The notes beneath the pieces are model-generated. The model had not been told where the DNA came from, made no database searches, and worked only from the letters and a program-made list of their open reading frames with translations. Below, in pieces: positions 1 through 11,159 of a stretch of 64,000 nucleotides of DNA. Source of the stretch: Symsagittifera roscoffensis (taxonomy: Eukaryota > Xenacoelomorpha > Acoela > Convolutidae); assembly GCF_963678635.1 (NCBI RefSeq), contig NC_087070.1, positions 22,055,461-22,119,460 on the forward strand. Reading direction: 5' to 3'. The position numbers were made by a program, and so were the translations under genes. Numbering within the stretch: the first letter of the stretch is position 1; each line of letters opens with the position of its first letter.

Positions 1-1240
1 TGGCTAGATGTTGGTGTTTTCGGGTTTTTTGGGATTCAGTGTTTGGTGGGTAACCCTTTATGTGATCTGAATTAGCAATTTTGAAATATATTTGTTTATT
101 TTGTTTTACTTAAGTTTAGGCTCTTCAAAACCTTCTGCTGTGAAAATGATAAACAAATTTGCTCTGAATGCAAAGTTGATTTTTGCTATTTTTGCATTTG
201 AAAATTGTCAAAAATAAAGAAACAAGAAAGTTGAGAAAAATTACAAAAAGAAAAAAAGTATCTATTTTGCTCAGTAGGCTTTGTATCAACCAGACAAATG
301 TTAAGTTTTGTAGCTGAATAGGTGGTCAAAGGTTTTGGAGAGAGAAAGATAGTTTTGTATTAGGAAACAGAAAATTTTTTGTTGCTTGCGAAAAATTAGA
401 AAATAGAGAAATACTAGTTCTATGAAATCGGTGATGAGAAAAATGCTGTTGAAATAGTATTTGAAATAGTGTTGAAAAAGATGTGAAAAAAATGAGAGAA
501 ATTTTAACTTGTTGATTTGAGTTTGAACGAAAAATTTGAAAACCGTTTGTTTTATCGAAGTAATCTTCAATTTTTTTCGAGGTAGAAGGGAAGTGTTGTG
601 GAATTTTTTTTGTCAAGTGGGTTAAAAATGAAGAGTTTTTGGTGAAGTGTTTAGGTGTTAACTTTCTGAGTATTGTTTTTATTTATTGGATGATTAGGGG
701 CTTCTGAGAGATAGAGTGGATTTCGGCTACGTCATCAAGATGAATTTTTGCTTCAGGCTTCATTGATTTTTTTCTTTTGGAGAAATGCGGGGTATAAATG
801 AGCTGATAATGTTGATTTTCATTTTGAGTGATAGAAGGTAGTTGCAATTTACAAATGATATTAGTTTCAGTTGTCAAAAATAATGGTAGTGCTTTTTTTT
901 GACCTGGAAGAGGTCTTTGAGTTATAGTTGTAGATCTAGTTCAAGTTGGAGATATACCGATTCTCTAATTATAGTGGTGATGGCTAAAGAGAAATGAGAT
1001 GACATTAAGCCAATCTGATTGGTTGATTTTGAACCAGGTATTTCAAGAGAGAAAAAGAAAAATTGTAATTAGAAATTGCTTCCAATTTCCCTTAAGATTA
1101 TGATGAGTGTGTCTAACTAATCAGGGGGTCTCTGAGATTATTCTTTCTTTATTATTTTAGATTGTGGAATAGAGGTTTTGTAACCTTTTCTTGGTTGATT
1201 TCTAAGATGTGATAGTTGGCGTTGATGTAACTTTTCTTAT
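1..1240 (-). pseudogene. Post-integrase, envelope-side remnant of element A
   Basis: No intact gene. Short open frames (877-683, 616-326) have no recognisable domain. Positions about 940-1090 resemble about 62,160-62,290 of element B, which lies between integrase and the envelope-like frame. This stretch is therefore the corresponding junction region of element A, heavily decayed. Confidence 0.4.
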
Positions 1241-1249
1241 ATTTTTGGT

Positions 1250-1900
1250 TAAAGGATTTTTTTTGTAGTTTACGATGTAGTTTAAGTCTTTGTTTTTGAA
1301 CTATTTGCTTTTGAACTTTTGCTGGTATTTCGCTTTGAGTTATTTCGGGTGACTGAAGTGAATGACTTGAATTTTGTGTCTTTTGTTGTAGAATCTTTTA
1401 TATGGTTATTTCATTGATTTTTGTTCCTAAGAAGGAGTGCAATTGTGTTAATTCGCGAAAAGCGTATTATTTTGGGTAGTATGGTAAGAGATTATTTCGA
1501 TGTTTTTATAGTTCTTTTTGTTTTGATCGATATGTTTATATGTGAAAGCTTTAGATTTTTGATTATTTAAATGGTCCTTTTAGGATAGGTTGTAGTTTTT
1601 CTAATTTCTTTTTTGGATGATAAAGTTTGGGATTATAAATTTTTCTATTAATAGGTTGGATGATTAGGTTGGACCACTTGGGTTTGAACGTCTTGTCTTT
1701 GCAACAGTTTCTTTGCAGTTTTTTGATATTTTTCATCATGTTTTTTTATCTTTGTTTAAAATCCGTTCTGTATGCGTTTCAGAGGCTAGTTTTAAAAAAT
1801 TAGTAAACTATAACAAAATGAGTCATTAGCTGGTTGACAAAAACCTTGTGCGGTTTTTGGGGAGTTTACTGTGAACATTGTTGGTTTGAAGTTTTTGATC
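1250..1900 (-). pseudogene. Integrase C-terminal region with GPF module (element A)
   Basis: On the minus strand, near 1555-1612, the frame reads KLQPILKGPF followed by a stop. This is the GPY/F module found after the catalytic core in many Ty3/gypsy integrases. Element B has the matching segment KLQPLQKRPY near 62,770-62,820. The surrounding frame is broken and no start can be assigned. Confidence 0.5.
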
Positions 1901-2001
1901 AAAGTTCATTTTACATGGCGATAGTCCAAAAGCTGCTGTGATTTGAGAATTTTGTGCTAGTGGAAAAAATTTTTGGTCAATTGACCATTCGGTGTGTTTT
2001 T

Positions 2002-2460
2002 TTATCGTTTTCGTTTATATACATCGAAAATATTCTTGTAGTGAGCGGTGTTCAAGCCTTCAACTAAACCATATGTCAATGGGGCAGGGAATGTTCGGGG
2101 CTTAGGTTTGATTTTGTTAAGGCGAGAAGGTGTAATGAATTCTAAGCCATTTTCTGTGACAGGGATTTCTGGTAATCCAAGTTTTGCTATCCAATGTCCA
2201 TAAAATGTTGTGTAAGCATAAAAGGCATTACAATGAGGTACAGGGTTAACTGCTACATAATGTGGAAATGCATCAACTGTTACCATTGTATACGAATTTT
2301 TGTCTGAGGAGGGTGATATTGGGCCTTTGGTGTCAAAAGAAATTCGGTGATTGAATTGAAGACTTTGTGCAATAACACCTTGCTTTTCTGCTGGTTGTTT
2401 TTGGTGTCGGAAACGTTCGTTTAATTGACATGTTAGACAATCCTTGCAACAAACTTTAAT
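2002..2460 (-). pseudogene. Integrase catalytic core fragment (element A)
   Basis: The open minus-strand frame runs upstream of its first Met (2286) to about 2,455. It starts with a CCKDCLTCQ stretch, the CC half of an HHCC zinc site, and continues into RISFDTKGPIS and VTVDAF, the first part of a retroviral integrase core. The second catalytic position reads VTENG, with Glu in place of the usual Asp. The third position keeps Glu (GLVEG). The spacing between them is about five residues shorter than the DX35E of element B, so there is also a small deletion. The frame then runs into unrelated residues. It is a dead copy. The family assignment is firm; activity is excluded by the active-site change and truncation. 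Confidence 0.8.
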
Positions 2461-2870
2461 TCATATTGGTTCATTCAGAAAATTCAAAAATTTTCTTTTC
2501 TGACTCTGCATGCCCTTTTGTATGTAAGGAATGTGAGGTATGAAAACCAATAAGGAATGCGTTCAGTGGGGGACAAGGTACTTTTGTGTCTTGAGAGTAG
2601 TATTCTAAGATTTGGGTATCTAAGATTTGGGTATTATTCTAATGAATCTACTTCATAGTGAATGTTTTGACAGTCAAGATATAAAGGAAAACTTTCTAAG
2701 GAGTTTATTTGTTTAGTATAAGAGTCAGTTTTTGCTGCGTGCTTACCTTCTAATTGTGGTGATGTTTCGTCTTTTGCGTAAAAATATTTTTTTCGTGATA
2801 TTTCTACAGTTGTTTTTTTGTTATTAGTTCAGGAGTTGTATGCAATAGATTCTGATAACCAACAGCTGCT
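2461..2870 (-). pseudogene. RT-integrase linker remnant of element A
   Basis: The frames are broken throughout. Short stretches correspond to the linker before the integrase zinc site of element B (63,800-64,000). The duplicated phrase 'aagatttgggtat' near 2,609-2,635 is a small local duplication. No RNase H or YxDD palm motif was found here, although both would be expected between RT and integrase. Confidence 0.4.
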
Positions 2871-3240
2871 GGTCTTATGGATATACCGTAGAACAGTCTT
2901 TTGAGTTGCTTTTGTTGATTTCCAGACACAAATTGTGTTAGTCGAGGTGATTGTTTGTCTAGTGGTATTTGGCTGTAAGCGCTATTCCTATCGTCAGTGA
3001 TATACTACTAGTCTTTTGTTTTTTTAAGTAACACTTGTTTTGGTTCTGTAGGTCAATGGCAATTTGATTCATCATTTAAGGAGTTGATGTATCGTTCATC
3101 TAGAACTTTTGTAGTGATTCGCTTTTCGAGAGAATAATTATGGAAATAATTAGTGTGTTTCCTTGGATTTGTTGTTCTTTCCGGTTTCCGCTTACCGGTG
3201 AGATATTTTTGTATTGTTCAAGAATGTCGAAAAGTTTGTT
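2870..3240 (-). pseudogene. Reverse transcriptase remnant (fingers/palm N-terminal part)
   Basis: Minus-strand translation gives VLDERYINSLNDESNCHW, then NSAYSQIPLDKQS, then RLFYGISIRPAAVG, separated by stops. These correspond in order to conserved blocks of Ty3/gypsy reverse transcriptases: the (V)LDxRxLN block, the block with the first catalytic Asp region (here DRNSAYSQIP) and the FGLxxAP-like block. The next expected block with YxDD is missing, because the sequence jumps into the integrase linker. The gene has lost the catalytic palm and RNase H and cannot work. Confidence 0.6.
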
Positions 3241-3730
3241 TACTTGTCTTGTAACTGGATTGGTACTTTGCTTGCGCGTAGTTCTTTGAAGTTTGCGTGG
3301 GGCCTAAGTGAAAGATGTAGTGTTGAGTGTTTTTGTAACATCAAACTTAGATGTGGCAGAAACCATGAGATATTTTGAAAAAAGTTTTGATAGTTGTTCA
3401 AATTCTTGTTGATTGGTTTGAGAAATTTAAACATATCTATAAAAACTTGAGATTTAGAATGTTGGTTTAAAATATATTTTTTTTGAATTAGTCTTTGTTT
3501 CCTTTTGAATCACTTTTAGTTTTAATAATTGATAATTTTTCATTAAGAATTGTTGATTGACAATAATCTAATAATTGCTTAGCTGAATGCTCTTTCCTGT
3601 ATAGAGTGATGTGTTGCATTTGTTTTGCAATATCCTAGACGTCATAATGGTATTGTAGCTTTATATGATGAGTTATTATTTATATTTAGTGCTATAATAT
3701 CTCCATCTGTTCCTTTAGCGTATTTGATAG
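3240..3730 (-). pseudogene. Protease-RT junction region of element A
   Basis: Contains a 64-codon minus-strand frame (3434-3240) ending in VPIQLQDK, immediately before the RT remnant. The remainder is stop-rich. By position it is the region between protease and RT. No motif beyond this was seen. Confidence 0.35.
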
Positions 3731-3731
3731 A

Positions 3732-4121
3732 CTAAACCGTTATTCTAAAATTTTTGTGAATTAGCTTAAATTCACGATCAAACATTAGTATTTTCTGTGC
3801 GTTTTGGTATGTTTTAAAAAAATGTACTTGGTTGATATTAAAATTGTGTACAGGTCCTCCTAATGGTTTAAAATATTTTCTTTGTTGATTGTATATCGGT
3901 AAAATTTTTGAAAAAAATGGAAGTTGTTTGTATAGTCTTTGAAATGGTAGGGCTGTATTTTCGAGTTTTTTATATTTATCTTTATCTCGTAGTTTGTTTT
4001 TTAAAGTATTGATATTTGGGATATAGTTAGTATTAAATGGAATTCCAACTATAATATGTTTAATATCAGTTTGGTGAGTCAATGGTTTGATTGGTTTGTG
4101 TGAAAGTTTGTTTTGTTCCAT
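3732..4121 (-). pseudogene. Post-protease pol segment (129-codon open frame)
   Basis: Basic, Asn/Lys-rich open frame of 129 codons directly downstream (in minus-strand sense) of the DSG protease motif at 4,276-4,293. It includes IIVGIPFNTNYIPN and GGPVHNFNINQ. A strongly decayed second copy lies at about 4,790-5,160. It is probably the C-terminal half of the protease plus the spacer to RT, which is an inference from position. No independent domain was recognised. Confidence 0.4.
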
Positions 4122-4208
4122 TGCTTGAGTTGGAGTAAGAAATAGTTTTGTTTTTCCATAATTGGTTAAAATTAAGAACTGTGCATTGGCGAGTTTACTA
4201 GAACTTTT

Positions 4209-4502
4209 TCAGGGTGAAAATTTTTGGTGGAAATTTTTGGTTTTCATACCATGTTGATATGTTAAAAATATTTTATTCTGCGCCAGAGTCGATAGAAAAC
4301 CTATTTTCAAGACTGTTGACTGAAAGTTTTTTGTTTTTGGGCTTTCTAAAAGAAGTGGAATTGACCAAATTTTCTCTTTTGTTGGTGATACTTTATTTGT
4401 TGTATTCTGGTATATGCTATTCATTCTCGATTTAGTTTCAAATTTATGTGGGGTGTAATTTGTAGGAATTTGGTTGTTATCTAGTTCTCTAGGGTTTTTC
4501 AT
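4209..4502 (-). pseudogene. Retroviral-type aspartic protease remnant, copy PR2 of unit 1
   Basis: The 97-codon open frame here is a shifted frame. In another minus-strand frame, positions 4,293-4,276 read IDSGAE followed at once by a stop. D-S/T-G-A is the active-site loop of retropepsins. Spacer sequence upstream and the post-protease segment downstream fit a protease. The gene is broken by the stop and by a frameshift. An almost identical copy is at 8,358-8,651, and an older, more divergent copy is near 5,321-5,338. Confidence 0.55.
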
Positions 4503-5320
4503 TGTGAAAGTAATTTTGATAATATTTCTAAAATGTATTTCAATAATTCTGTATTGCTATAGCTTTTTGAAGTGATTTTCCTGAGCATTTATTTTTTTGT
4601 TTGGTTTGTTTGATAAATGTTTGTGAAATAGTCTTTTTTTTGTTTTGATTCATATATAGTTTCAAGAAATGTTGATTGACAAGTATCTAATAGTTTGTAA
4701 TTTCATACGGTGAATTTTTATATATACTAAGTGCTATTAAATCTGTATTTGTATCTTTAGCGTAATTGATAGATTAAACCGTTACTCTTAAAAATTTGTG
4801 AATTAGCTCAAATTCAGGGTCAGACATAAGTAGTTTCAGTGCATTTTGAGAAGTTTGTAATTGATGTACTTGGTTGATAGAAAAATTGTGTACATGTCCT
4901 GCTAATGGTTTGAAAAGTTCTTCTTGTTGATTATACATCGGTTAAACTTTTGAAAACAATTGGAAGTTTTGTATATAGTTTTTGAAAAATGTTAGGTCTG
5001 TATTATTGATTTTTGTATTTTTATCTTTAATTTGTAGTTTGCTGTTTAAAATATTGATAGTTGGGATTTATTTGGTATTAAAAGGAATTCCAACTGTTTT
5101 TTGTTTAATATCAGTTATGTGAATCAACTGTTTGAATGTTTTGTGTAAAAAGTTGGTTTTGTTCCATTGACCGAGTTGGAGTAAGAACTGGTTTTATTTT
5201 TCCATAATTGGTTAAACTTAAGAATTTTGCAGTGGCAAGTTTAGTAGAAATTTTTCAAGATGAAATTTTCGGGTGTAAGTTTTGGATTTCATACCATTTT
5301 CATATGTTAAAAATAGCTCA

Positions 5321-5560
5321 TTCTGCGTCAGAGTTGATTAAAAAGGCTTTCTAAAAGAAGTGAAATTGACCAAATTTTTTCTTTTGTTGGTGATACTTTA
5401 TTTTTTGAATTCTGGTATATGTTTTTCTTGTTATACTTGATTTGGTTTCAATTATATATGGGGTGTAAATTGTAGGATTTTGGTTATCTAGTTCTTTGAG
5501 GTTTTTCATTGTGGAAGTAATTTTGATAATATTTCGGTTCAATCGGTGTTTCATTTTCAT
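5321..5560 (-). pseudogene. Protease remnant, copy PR1 of unit 1
   Basis: Minus-strand positions 5,338-5,321 read INSDAE and then a stop. This is the same site as IDSGAE in PR2 but with both the catalytic Asp and the Gly replaced. The flanks on both sides align with those of PR2 about 1,045 bp away, so an old tandem duplication made PR1 and PR2. The upstream frame 5,560-5,351 is Lys-rich and has no domain of its own. Confidence 0.5.
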
Positions 5561-5568
5561 GATCTATT

Positions 5569-5988
5569 TTAAGCATTTTTTAATGAATGTGTTTTCTGTG
5601 TCAATTCCGTCGTCTGTGCTTTCACAGTGTGTTTTAGTTCTGAAGTTTCCGTGTTGGTTGTCACTACCTGGAGGGTCTGAAATTGGTTCGTCTGTTGGTT
5701 GTACTTGATTATTTTGCCTTCGGTGTTTTCTTGTACTACGTCTGTAATTTTGAACTTGTTTATCTGAGCTTTGTCAATAACTCCGATGTGGTGATTGAAA
5801 ATAGTATCTTGATATGTGTTCATAGTTGTTATTTCTCCTTCTGGAGTTTTCACGAGATTCATTGTTATAATAGTTTTTGTGTGATTTAACTTTATAACAT
5901 TTTTGTGATTTATTATTGGATTGATTTCTATAGCACTTATTTGGATAACTTCGAGTTCGATTTTCAGAAGAGTTGCCTGAACACTCAT
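5569..5988 (-). pseudogene. Gag/protease spacer frame, unit 1 (139 codons)
   Basis: 139-codon Thr/Asn/Lys-rich frame lying between the zinc-knuckle-like segment and the protease motif. It contains NLVKTPEGEITT and FNHHIGVIDKAQINKFKI. It is repeated almost unchanged at 9,721-10,014 (truncated) and 11,381-11,800. It could be the C-terminal part of Gag or the N-terminal part of the protease precursor. I do not recognise a domain. Confidence 0.4.
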
Positions 5989-6191
5989 TAGGGTAATTTC
6001 TGTTTCTATACACTGAAAAGGAGCGATTTTTGATAAAGTTTGAATAATTACTTTTACTTGAATTTGATCCAGAAAATTTTTTTCTGTAATGGTTGTTCTG
6101 ACTATTTGATGTGCTATATCTAGTCTGTGAATAATTTTGTGAGTTTTTTGGTCTAGTGATCTTCCAAGAGGAAATTTTGAATAAGGGGATA

Positions 6192-6401
6192 TTAATCTGG
6201 TTTTGCTATAGCTAAATGAAGTGGTTTCCTTGAGCTACTATTTTTTTGTATGTTCTTGTTTGGTAAATTTTTATACTTATTCATGTATTGGTAAAAATAT
6301 TTGTTTGGTTCTCTATGTTTTGGTGGTTTATTTGAGTTGTCTTGCTGTTTTTGTCTGCATTCAGCAACACTATGACCATATCTGCAAAAATAGTTGCACA
6401 A
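6192..6401 (-). pseudogene. Gag zinc-knuckle-like segment, unit 1
   Basis: The minus-strand frame begins CNYFCRYGHSVAEC, followed by a Gln/Lys/Asn-rich basic stretch. The spacing is C-X3-C-X3-H-X4-C, one residue off the canonical C-X2-C-X4-H-X4-C retroviral knuckle. It lies between the gag-like frame and the protease, where a nucleocapsid knuckle belongs. Near-identical copies are at 10,344-10,553 and 12,004-12,213. Confidence 0.55.
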
Positions 6402-6751
6402 TTTTCTGAAGAAAAGTTTGCCTTCAAAATTTGGATTCTTAAAGTCTGTGTGGTTTTATCGGCTAATTCATTACCAGTGTCTTGAATTTTGTTGTTATTA
6501 TGTGAATACTGCTTACATATTGTAGTTACAAACTTCTGCTCATTCTATTTTCATTGTGAGTTCTGCTTATTCTAATTTATCTACTATTTTTCCAAAAACT
6601 AGATCGGATTTACTAAATGATGATGGATGTGATGCTCTTTTTTTATTGCCATTTTGCGTAAGTTTTTGGTCATTTTCGTTTTTTTTGTAATCAATTGTTT
6701 AAGAAGAATAAGCTTTTCGTTCTAGGGTTTCGATTTGTACTGCGAGTTGTT

Positions 6752-7252
6752 TCATTGTTTTCTTTGGAATTCTTTGGAATTCTGCGGATTTCCTTGCATA
6801 AAACTTTTTGATATTGTTTGTTTCTTTCCGAGTGGAACGTTTTGGAAATTTTCTGTGTAAATCTGTTCCAATTGTTGTTTGAAATCTGTAAGCCTATATA
6901 TCCAATTTTTATGAAGTGTCGTGTTTATTGGTTCTAGACGTATATTCAAAACTATGTTTGCTATGGCATCTATAATGTATGAATTCGTTGTCATTTGATG
7001 TGATTCTGCTGTCTTTTGTATTTGTGTAAAATTTGTAAATGGGAATTTTGTAAGTAGTGAGGTAATGAAACTTGGTTTTTCATTAGATTTGATTGATAAC
7101 TTTGAGTTTTCGGTTGGTTTTTTGTTTGCATTTTGGTACTTGGTTGTGATAAAATTTGTCTTTGTGAAAATAATGTTGCGTTTATTGTGTTTGCTCTCAA
7201 AATATGTATGGTTCAAAATTATCTGGTTGATAAGTATCATCTGGTTGGTCAT
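6752..7252 (-). pseudogene. Gag-like open frame, unit 1 (166 codons)
   Basis: 166-codon minus-strand frame upstream of the zinc-knuckle segment. It is Lys/Asn/Gln-rich with a predicted helical stretch (SLLTKFPFTNFTQIQKTAES) and no membrane segment. Position and composition suit a retroelement capsid protein, but the sequence alone does not prove it. A copy at 12,563-13,063 differs at a few codons, about 97-98 percent identical by eye. The stop is followed by frames in other phases, so the gag polyprotein is not intact. Confidence 0.5.
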
Positions 7253-8075
7253 ATTTATACCAATTGATTTTTTGTTGATAATTTTTGTGTTGTTGTTGGT
7301 TTTGAATGATTTTCAGTACGGTCCGGTGGACTTTTCTGTTTTTCAATTATAATTACTGACTGAGATTTTGGTTTTTGTATCTCTTGGGTGTAGTCATTAT
7401 CTTGAGTTTGGTTTTGTGTTGTATAATGAGTTTTTGCTATAAGGTTGCTGATATTTTTTTTGCGAAAAAATCCTAGTTGTGGTTTGCAAAATTATACCTG
7501 TTTGCTAGTTTTTGTTTGCTGTTTTGTCTTGTTTTAGTCCCTGGTCTATTTGTTTAATGATCTATTTGCAAGTATTCTGGACCAATGGATGGTTTTACTG
7601 TTGATTGTAATGTGGTTTGTGGAAAAGGATTTTTTTTTGATTATGTGGTGTTGTGAGTCTTGGGTGAATAGGAGAAAAGCTCTGTTGTGTTATTTTAGAT
7701 ATTTTTTCTACTATTTCTTCGTTTATGAAGTGCTATGAAATTTGAAATTTTCGGTATGTCAGATTTCTAGTTCCATTGAGCGTTTCTTGTGTATTTTAAA
7801 TTGTTGAGCTTAAACTTTTGTTACTTGTCCTATCATTAAAAAATGTGTCAAATTTTAAATGTGTTGTATTAGTTGTCAGTGGAGTTAACTTTAAATAGTC
7901 TTTGTCTAGAGAGACATAGCAACTGATGTACTTGATACAATCTTAGGAACGATGAAAAATAATATATGAGACCATTCAGGATCCCATAAATAATCTGTTT
8001 TGTCTGCCATTACTGTTTCATCACTTGGAGTTTGGTCAAAATTTTTTTCTGGCTGGTCAAGTTAAATCTAATTTG

Positions 8076-8208
8076 TATTTTCAAGACTGTTGACTGACAG
8101 TTTTTGTTTTTTGGGCTTTCTAAAAGAAGTGGAATTGACCAAATTTTCTCTTTTGTTGGTGATACTTTATTTGTTGTATTCTGGTATATGCTATTCATTC
8201 TCGATTGA
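8076..8208 (-). repeat. Short extra copy of the PR2 segment
   Basis: About 133 bp equal to 4,302-4,432 and to 8,452-8,580, starting at 'ttttcaagactgttgactg' and ending at 'ctattcattctcgatt'. It is joined by about 10 unrelated bases to unit 2. It marks an additional recombination junction in the array. Confidence 0.8.
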
Positions 8209-8357
8209 CTCACTCTAGTTTGGTGAGTCAATGGTTTGATTGGTTTGTGTGAAAGTTTGTTTTGTTCCATTGCTTGAGTTGGAGTAAGAAATAGTTTTGT
8301 TTTTCCATAATTGGTTAAATTTAAGAACTGTGCATTGGCGAGTTTACTAGAACTTTT

Positions 8358-8651
8358 TCAGGGTGAAAATTTTTGGTGGAAATTTTTGGTTTTCATACCA
8401 TGTTGATATGTTAAAAATATTTTATTCTGCGCCAGAGTCGATAGAAAACCTATTTTCAAGACTGTTGACTGAAAGTTTTTGTTTTTTGGGCTTTCTAAAA
8501 GAAGTGGAATTGACCAAATTTTCTCTTTTGTTGGTGATACTTTATTTGTTGTATTCTGGTATATGCTATTCATTCTCGATTTAGTTTCAAATTTATGTGG
8601 GGTGTAATTTGTAGGAATTTGGTTGTTATCTAGTTCTCTAGGGTTTTTCAT
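8358..8651 (-). pseudogene. Protease remnant PR2, unit 2
   Basis: Near-identical to the PR2 segment at 4,209-4,502, with the same IDSGAE-stop in the shifted frame near 8,442-8,425. Broken in the same way, so the damage predates the duplication. Confidence 0.5.
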
Positions 8652-9499
8652 TGTGAAAGTAATTTTGATAATATTTCTAAAATTTATTTCAATAATTCTG
8701 TATTGCTATAGCTTTTTGAAGTGATTTTCCTGAGCATTTATTTTTTTGTTTGTTTTGTTTGATAAATGTTTGTGAAATAGTCTTTTTTTTGTTTTGATTC
8801 ATATATAGTTTCAAGAAATGTTGATTGACAAGTATCTAATAGTTTGTAATTTCATACGGTGAATTTTTATATATACTAAGTGCTATTAAATCTGTATTTG
8901 TATCTTTAGCGTAATTGATAGATTAAACCGTTACTCTTAAAAATTTGTGAATTAGCTCAAATTCAGGGTCAGACATAAGTAGTTTCAGTGCATTTTGGTA
9001 AGTTTGTAATTGATGTACTTGGTTGATAGAAAAATTGTGTACATGTCCTGCTAATGGTTTGAAAAGTTCTTCTTGTTGATTATACATCGGTTAAACTTTT
9101 GTAAACAATTGGAAGTTTTGTATATAGTTTTTGAAAAATGTTAGGTCTGTATTATTGATTTTTGTATTTTTATCTTTAATTTGTAGTTTGCTGTTTAAAA
9201 TATTGATAGTTGGGATTTATTTGGTATTAAAAGGAATTCCAACTGTTTTTTGTTTAATATCAGTTATGTGAATCAACTGTTTGAATGTCTTGTGTAAAAA
9301 GTTGGTTTTGTTCCATTGACCGAGTTGGAGTAAGAACTGGTTTTAGTTTTCCATAATTGGTTAAACTTAAGAATTTTCCAATGGCAATTTTAGTAGAAAT
9401 TTTTCAAGATGAAATTTTCGGGTGTAAGTTTTGGATTTCATACCATTTTCATATGTTAAAAATAGCTCATTCTGCGTCAGAGTTGATTAAAAAGGCTTT

Positions 9500-10014
9500 C
9501 TAAAAGAAGTGAAATTGACCAAATTTTTTCTTTTGTTGGTGATACTTTATTTTTTGTATTCTGGTATATGTTTTTCTTGTTATACTTGATTTGGTTTCAA
9601 TTATATATGGGGTGTAAATTGTAGGATTTTGGTTGTTATCTAGTTCTTTGAGGTTTTTCATTGTGGAAGTAATTTTGATAATATTTCGGTTCAATCGGTC
9701 TTTCATTTTCATGATCTATTTTAAGCATTTTTTAATGAATGTGTTTTCTGTGTCAATTCCGTCGTCTGTGCTTTCACAGTGTGTTTTAGTTCTGAAGTTT
9801 CCGTGTTGGTTGTCACTACCTGGAGGGTCTGAAAATGGTTCGTCTGTTGGTTGTACTTGATTATTTTGCCTTCGGTGTTTTCTTGTACAATGTCTGTAAT
9901 TTTGAACTTGTTTATCTGAGCTTTGTCAATAACTCCGATGTGGTGATTGAAAATAGTATCTTGATATGTTTTCATAGTTGTTATTTCTCCTTCTGGAGTT
10001 TTCACGAGATTCAT
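9500..10014 (-). pseudogene. Spacer frame and PR1 flank, unit 2
   Basis: The spacer frame (10,014-9,721) starts later than in units 1 and 3, because the upstream codons are disrupted. It is followed by the 70-codon Lys-rich frame (9,712-9,500) leading into the PR1 site. Confidence 0.4.
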
Positions 10015-10343
10015 TGTTATAATAGTTTTTGTGTGATTTAACTTTATAACATTTTTGTGATTTATTATTGGATTGATTTATATAGCACTTATTTGAATAA
10101 CTTCGAGTTCGATTTTCAGAAGAGTTGCCTGAACACTCATTAGGGTAATTTTTGTTTCGATACACTGAAAAGGAGCGATTTTTGATAAAGTTTGAATAAT
10201 TACTTTTACTTGAATTTGATCCAGAAAATTTTTTTCTGTAATGGTTGTTCTGACTATTTGATGTGCTATATCTAGTCTGTGAATAATTTTGTGAGTTTTT
10301 TGGTCTAGTGATCTTCCAAGAGGAAATTTTGAATAAGGGGATT

Positions 10344-10553
10344 TTAATCTGGTTTTGCTATAGCTAAATGAAGTGGTTTCCTTGAGCTACTATTTTTTTG
10401 TATGTTCTTGTTTGGTAAAATTTTAGACTTATTCATGTCTTGGTAAAAATATTTGTTTGGTTCTCTATGTTTTGGTGGTTTATTTGAGTTGTCTTGCTGT
10501 TTTTGTCTGCATTCAGCAACACTATGACCATATCTGCAAAAATAGTTGCACAA
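10344..10553 (-). pseudogene. Gag zinc-knuckle-like segment, unit 2
   Basis: Same CNYFCRYGHSVAEC segment as unit 1, with a few substitutions in the basic tail. Confidence 0.5.
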
Positions 10554-11159
10554 TTTTCTGAAGAAAAATTTGCCTTCAAAATTTGGATTCTTAAAGTCTG
10601 TGTGGTTTTATCGGCTAATTCATTACCAGTGTCTTGAATTTTGTTGTTATTATGTGAATACTGCTTACATATTGTAGTTACAAACTTCTGCTCATTCTAT
10701 TTTCATTGTGAGTTCTGCTTATTCTAATTTATCTACTATTTTTCGAAAAACTAAACTTTTGAAAACAATTGGAAGTTTTGTATATAGTTTTTGAAAAATG
10801 TTAGGTCTGTATTATTGATTTTTGTATTTTTATCTTTAATTTGTAGTTTGCTGTTTAAAATATTGATAGTTGGGATTTATTTGGTATTAAAAGGAATTCC
10901 AACTGTTTTTTGTTTAATATCAGTTATGTGAATCAACTGTTTGAATGTCTTGTGTAAAAAGTTGGTTTTGTTCCATTGACCGAGTTGGAGTAAGAACTGG
11001 TTTTAGTTTTCCATAATTGGTTAAACTTAAGAATTTTGCAGTGGCAATTTTAGTAGAAATTTTTCAAGATGAAATTTTCGGGTGTAAGTTTTGGATTTCA
11101 TACCATTTTCATATGTTAAAAATAGCTCATTCTGCGTCAGAGTTGATTAAAAAGGCTTT

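Larger units (their letters stand above)
4067..8075 (-). repeat. Tandem segmental duplication, unit 1
   Basis: Positions 4,067 to about 6,600 recur at 8,216-10,745 (offset +4,149 to +4,152). Positions about 4,943-8,075 recur at about 10,750-13,886 (unit 3; unit 3 is +1,660 from unit 2). Identity is very high by eye. This unit carries gag, knuckle, spacer, PR1 and PR2 and continues into RT. Confidence 0.85.
8216..10745 (-). repeat. Tandem segmental duplication, unit 2
   Basis: Copy of 4,067 to about 6,600, carrying the knuckle (10,553-10,344), spacer frame (10,014-9,721), PR1 near 9,470-9,487 and PR2 near 8,425-8,442, but no gag frame. At about 10,745 the sequence jumps from the gag-proximal region straight into the post-PR1 segment of unit 3 ('ctaaacttttgaaaacaatt'). 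Confidence 0.85.

Noticed and set aside
4214-8584. Plus-strand frames at 4,214-4,435 and 8,363-8,584 (73 codons, nearly identical)
   Set aside because: They are antisense shadows of the duplicated protease remnant, conserved only because the units are recent duplicates.
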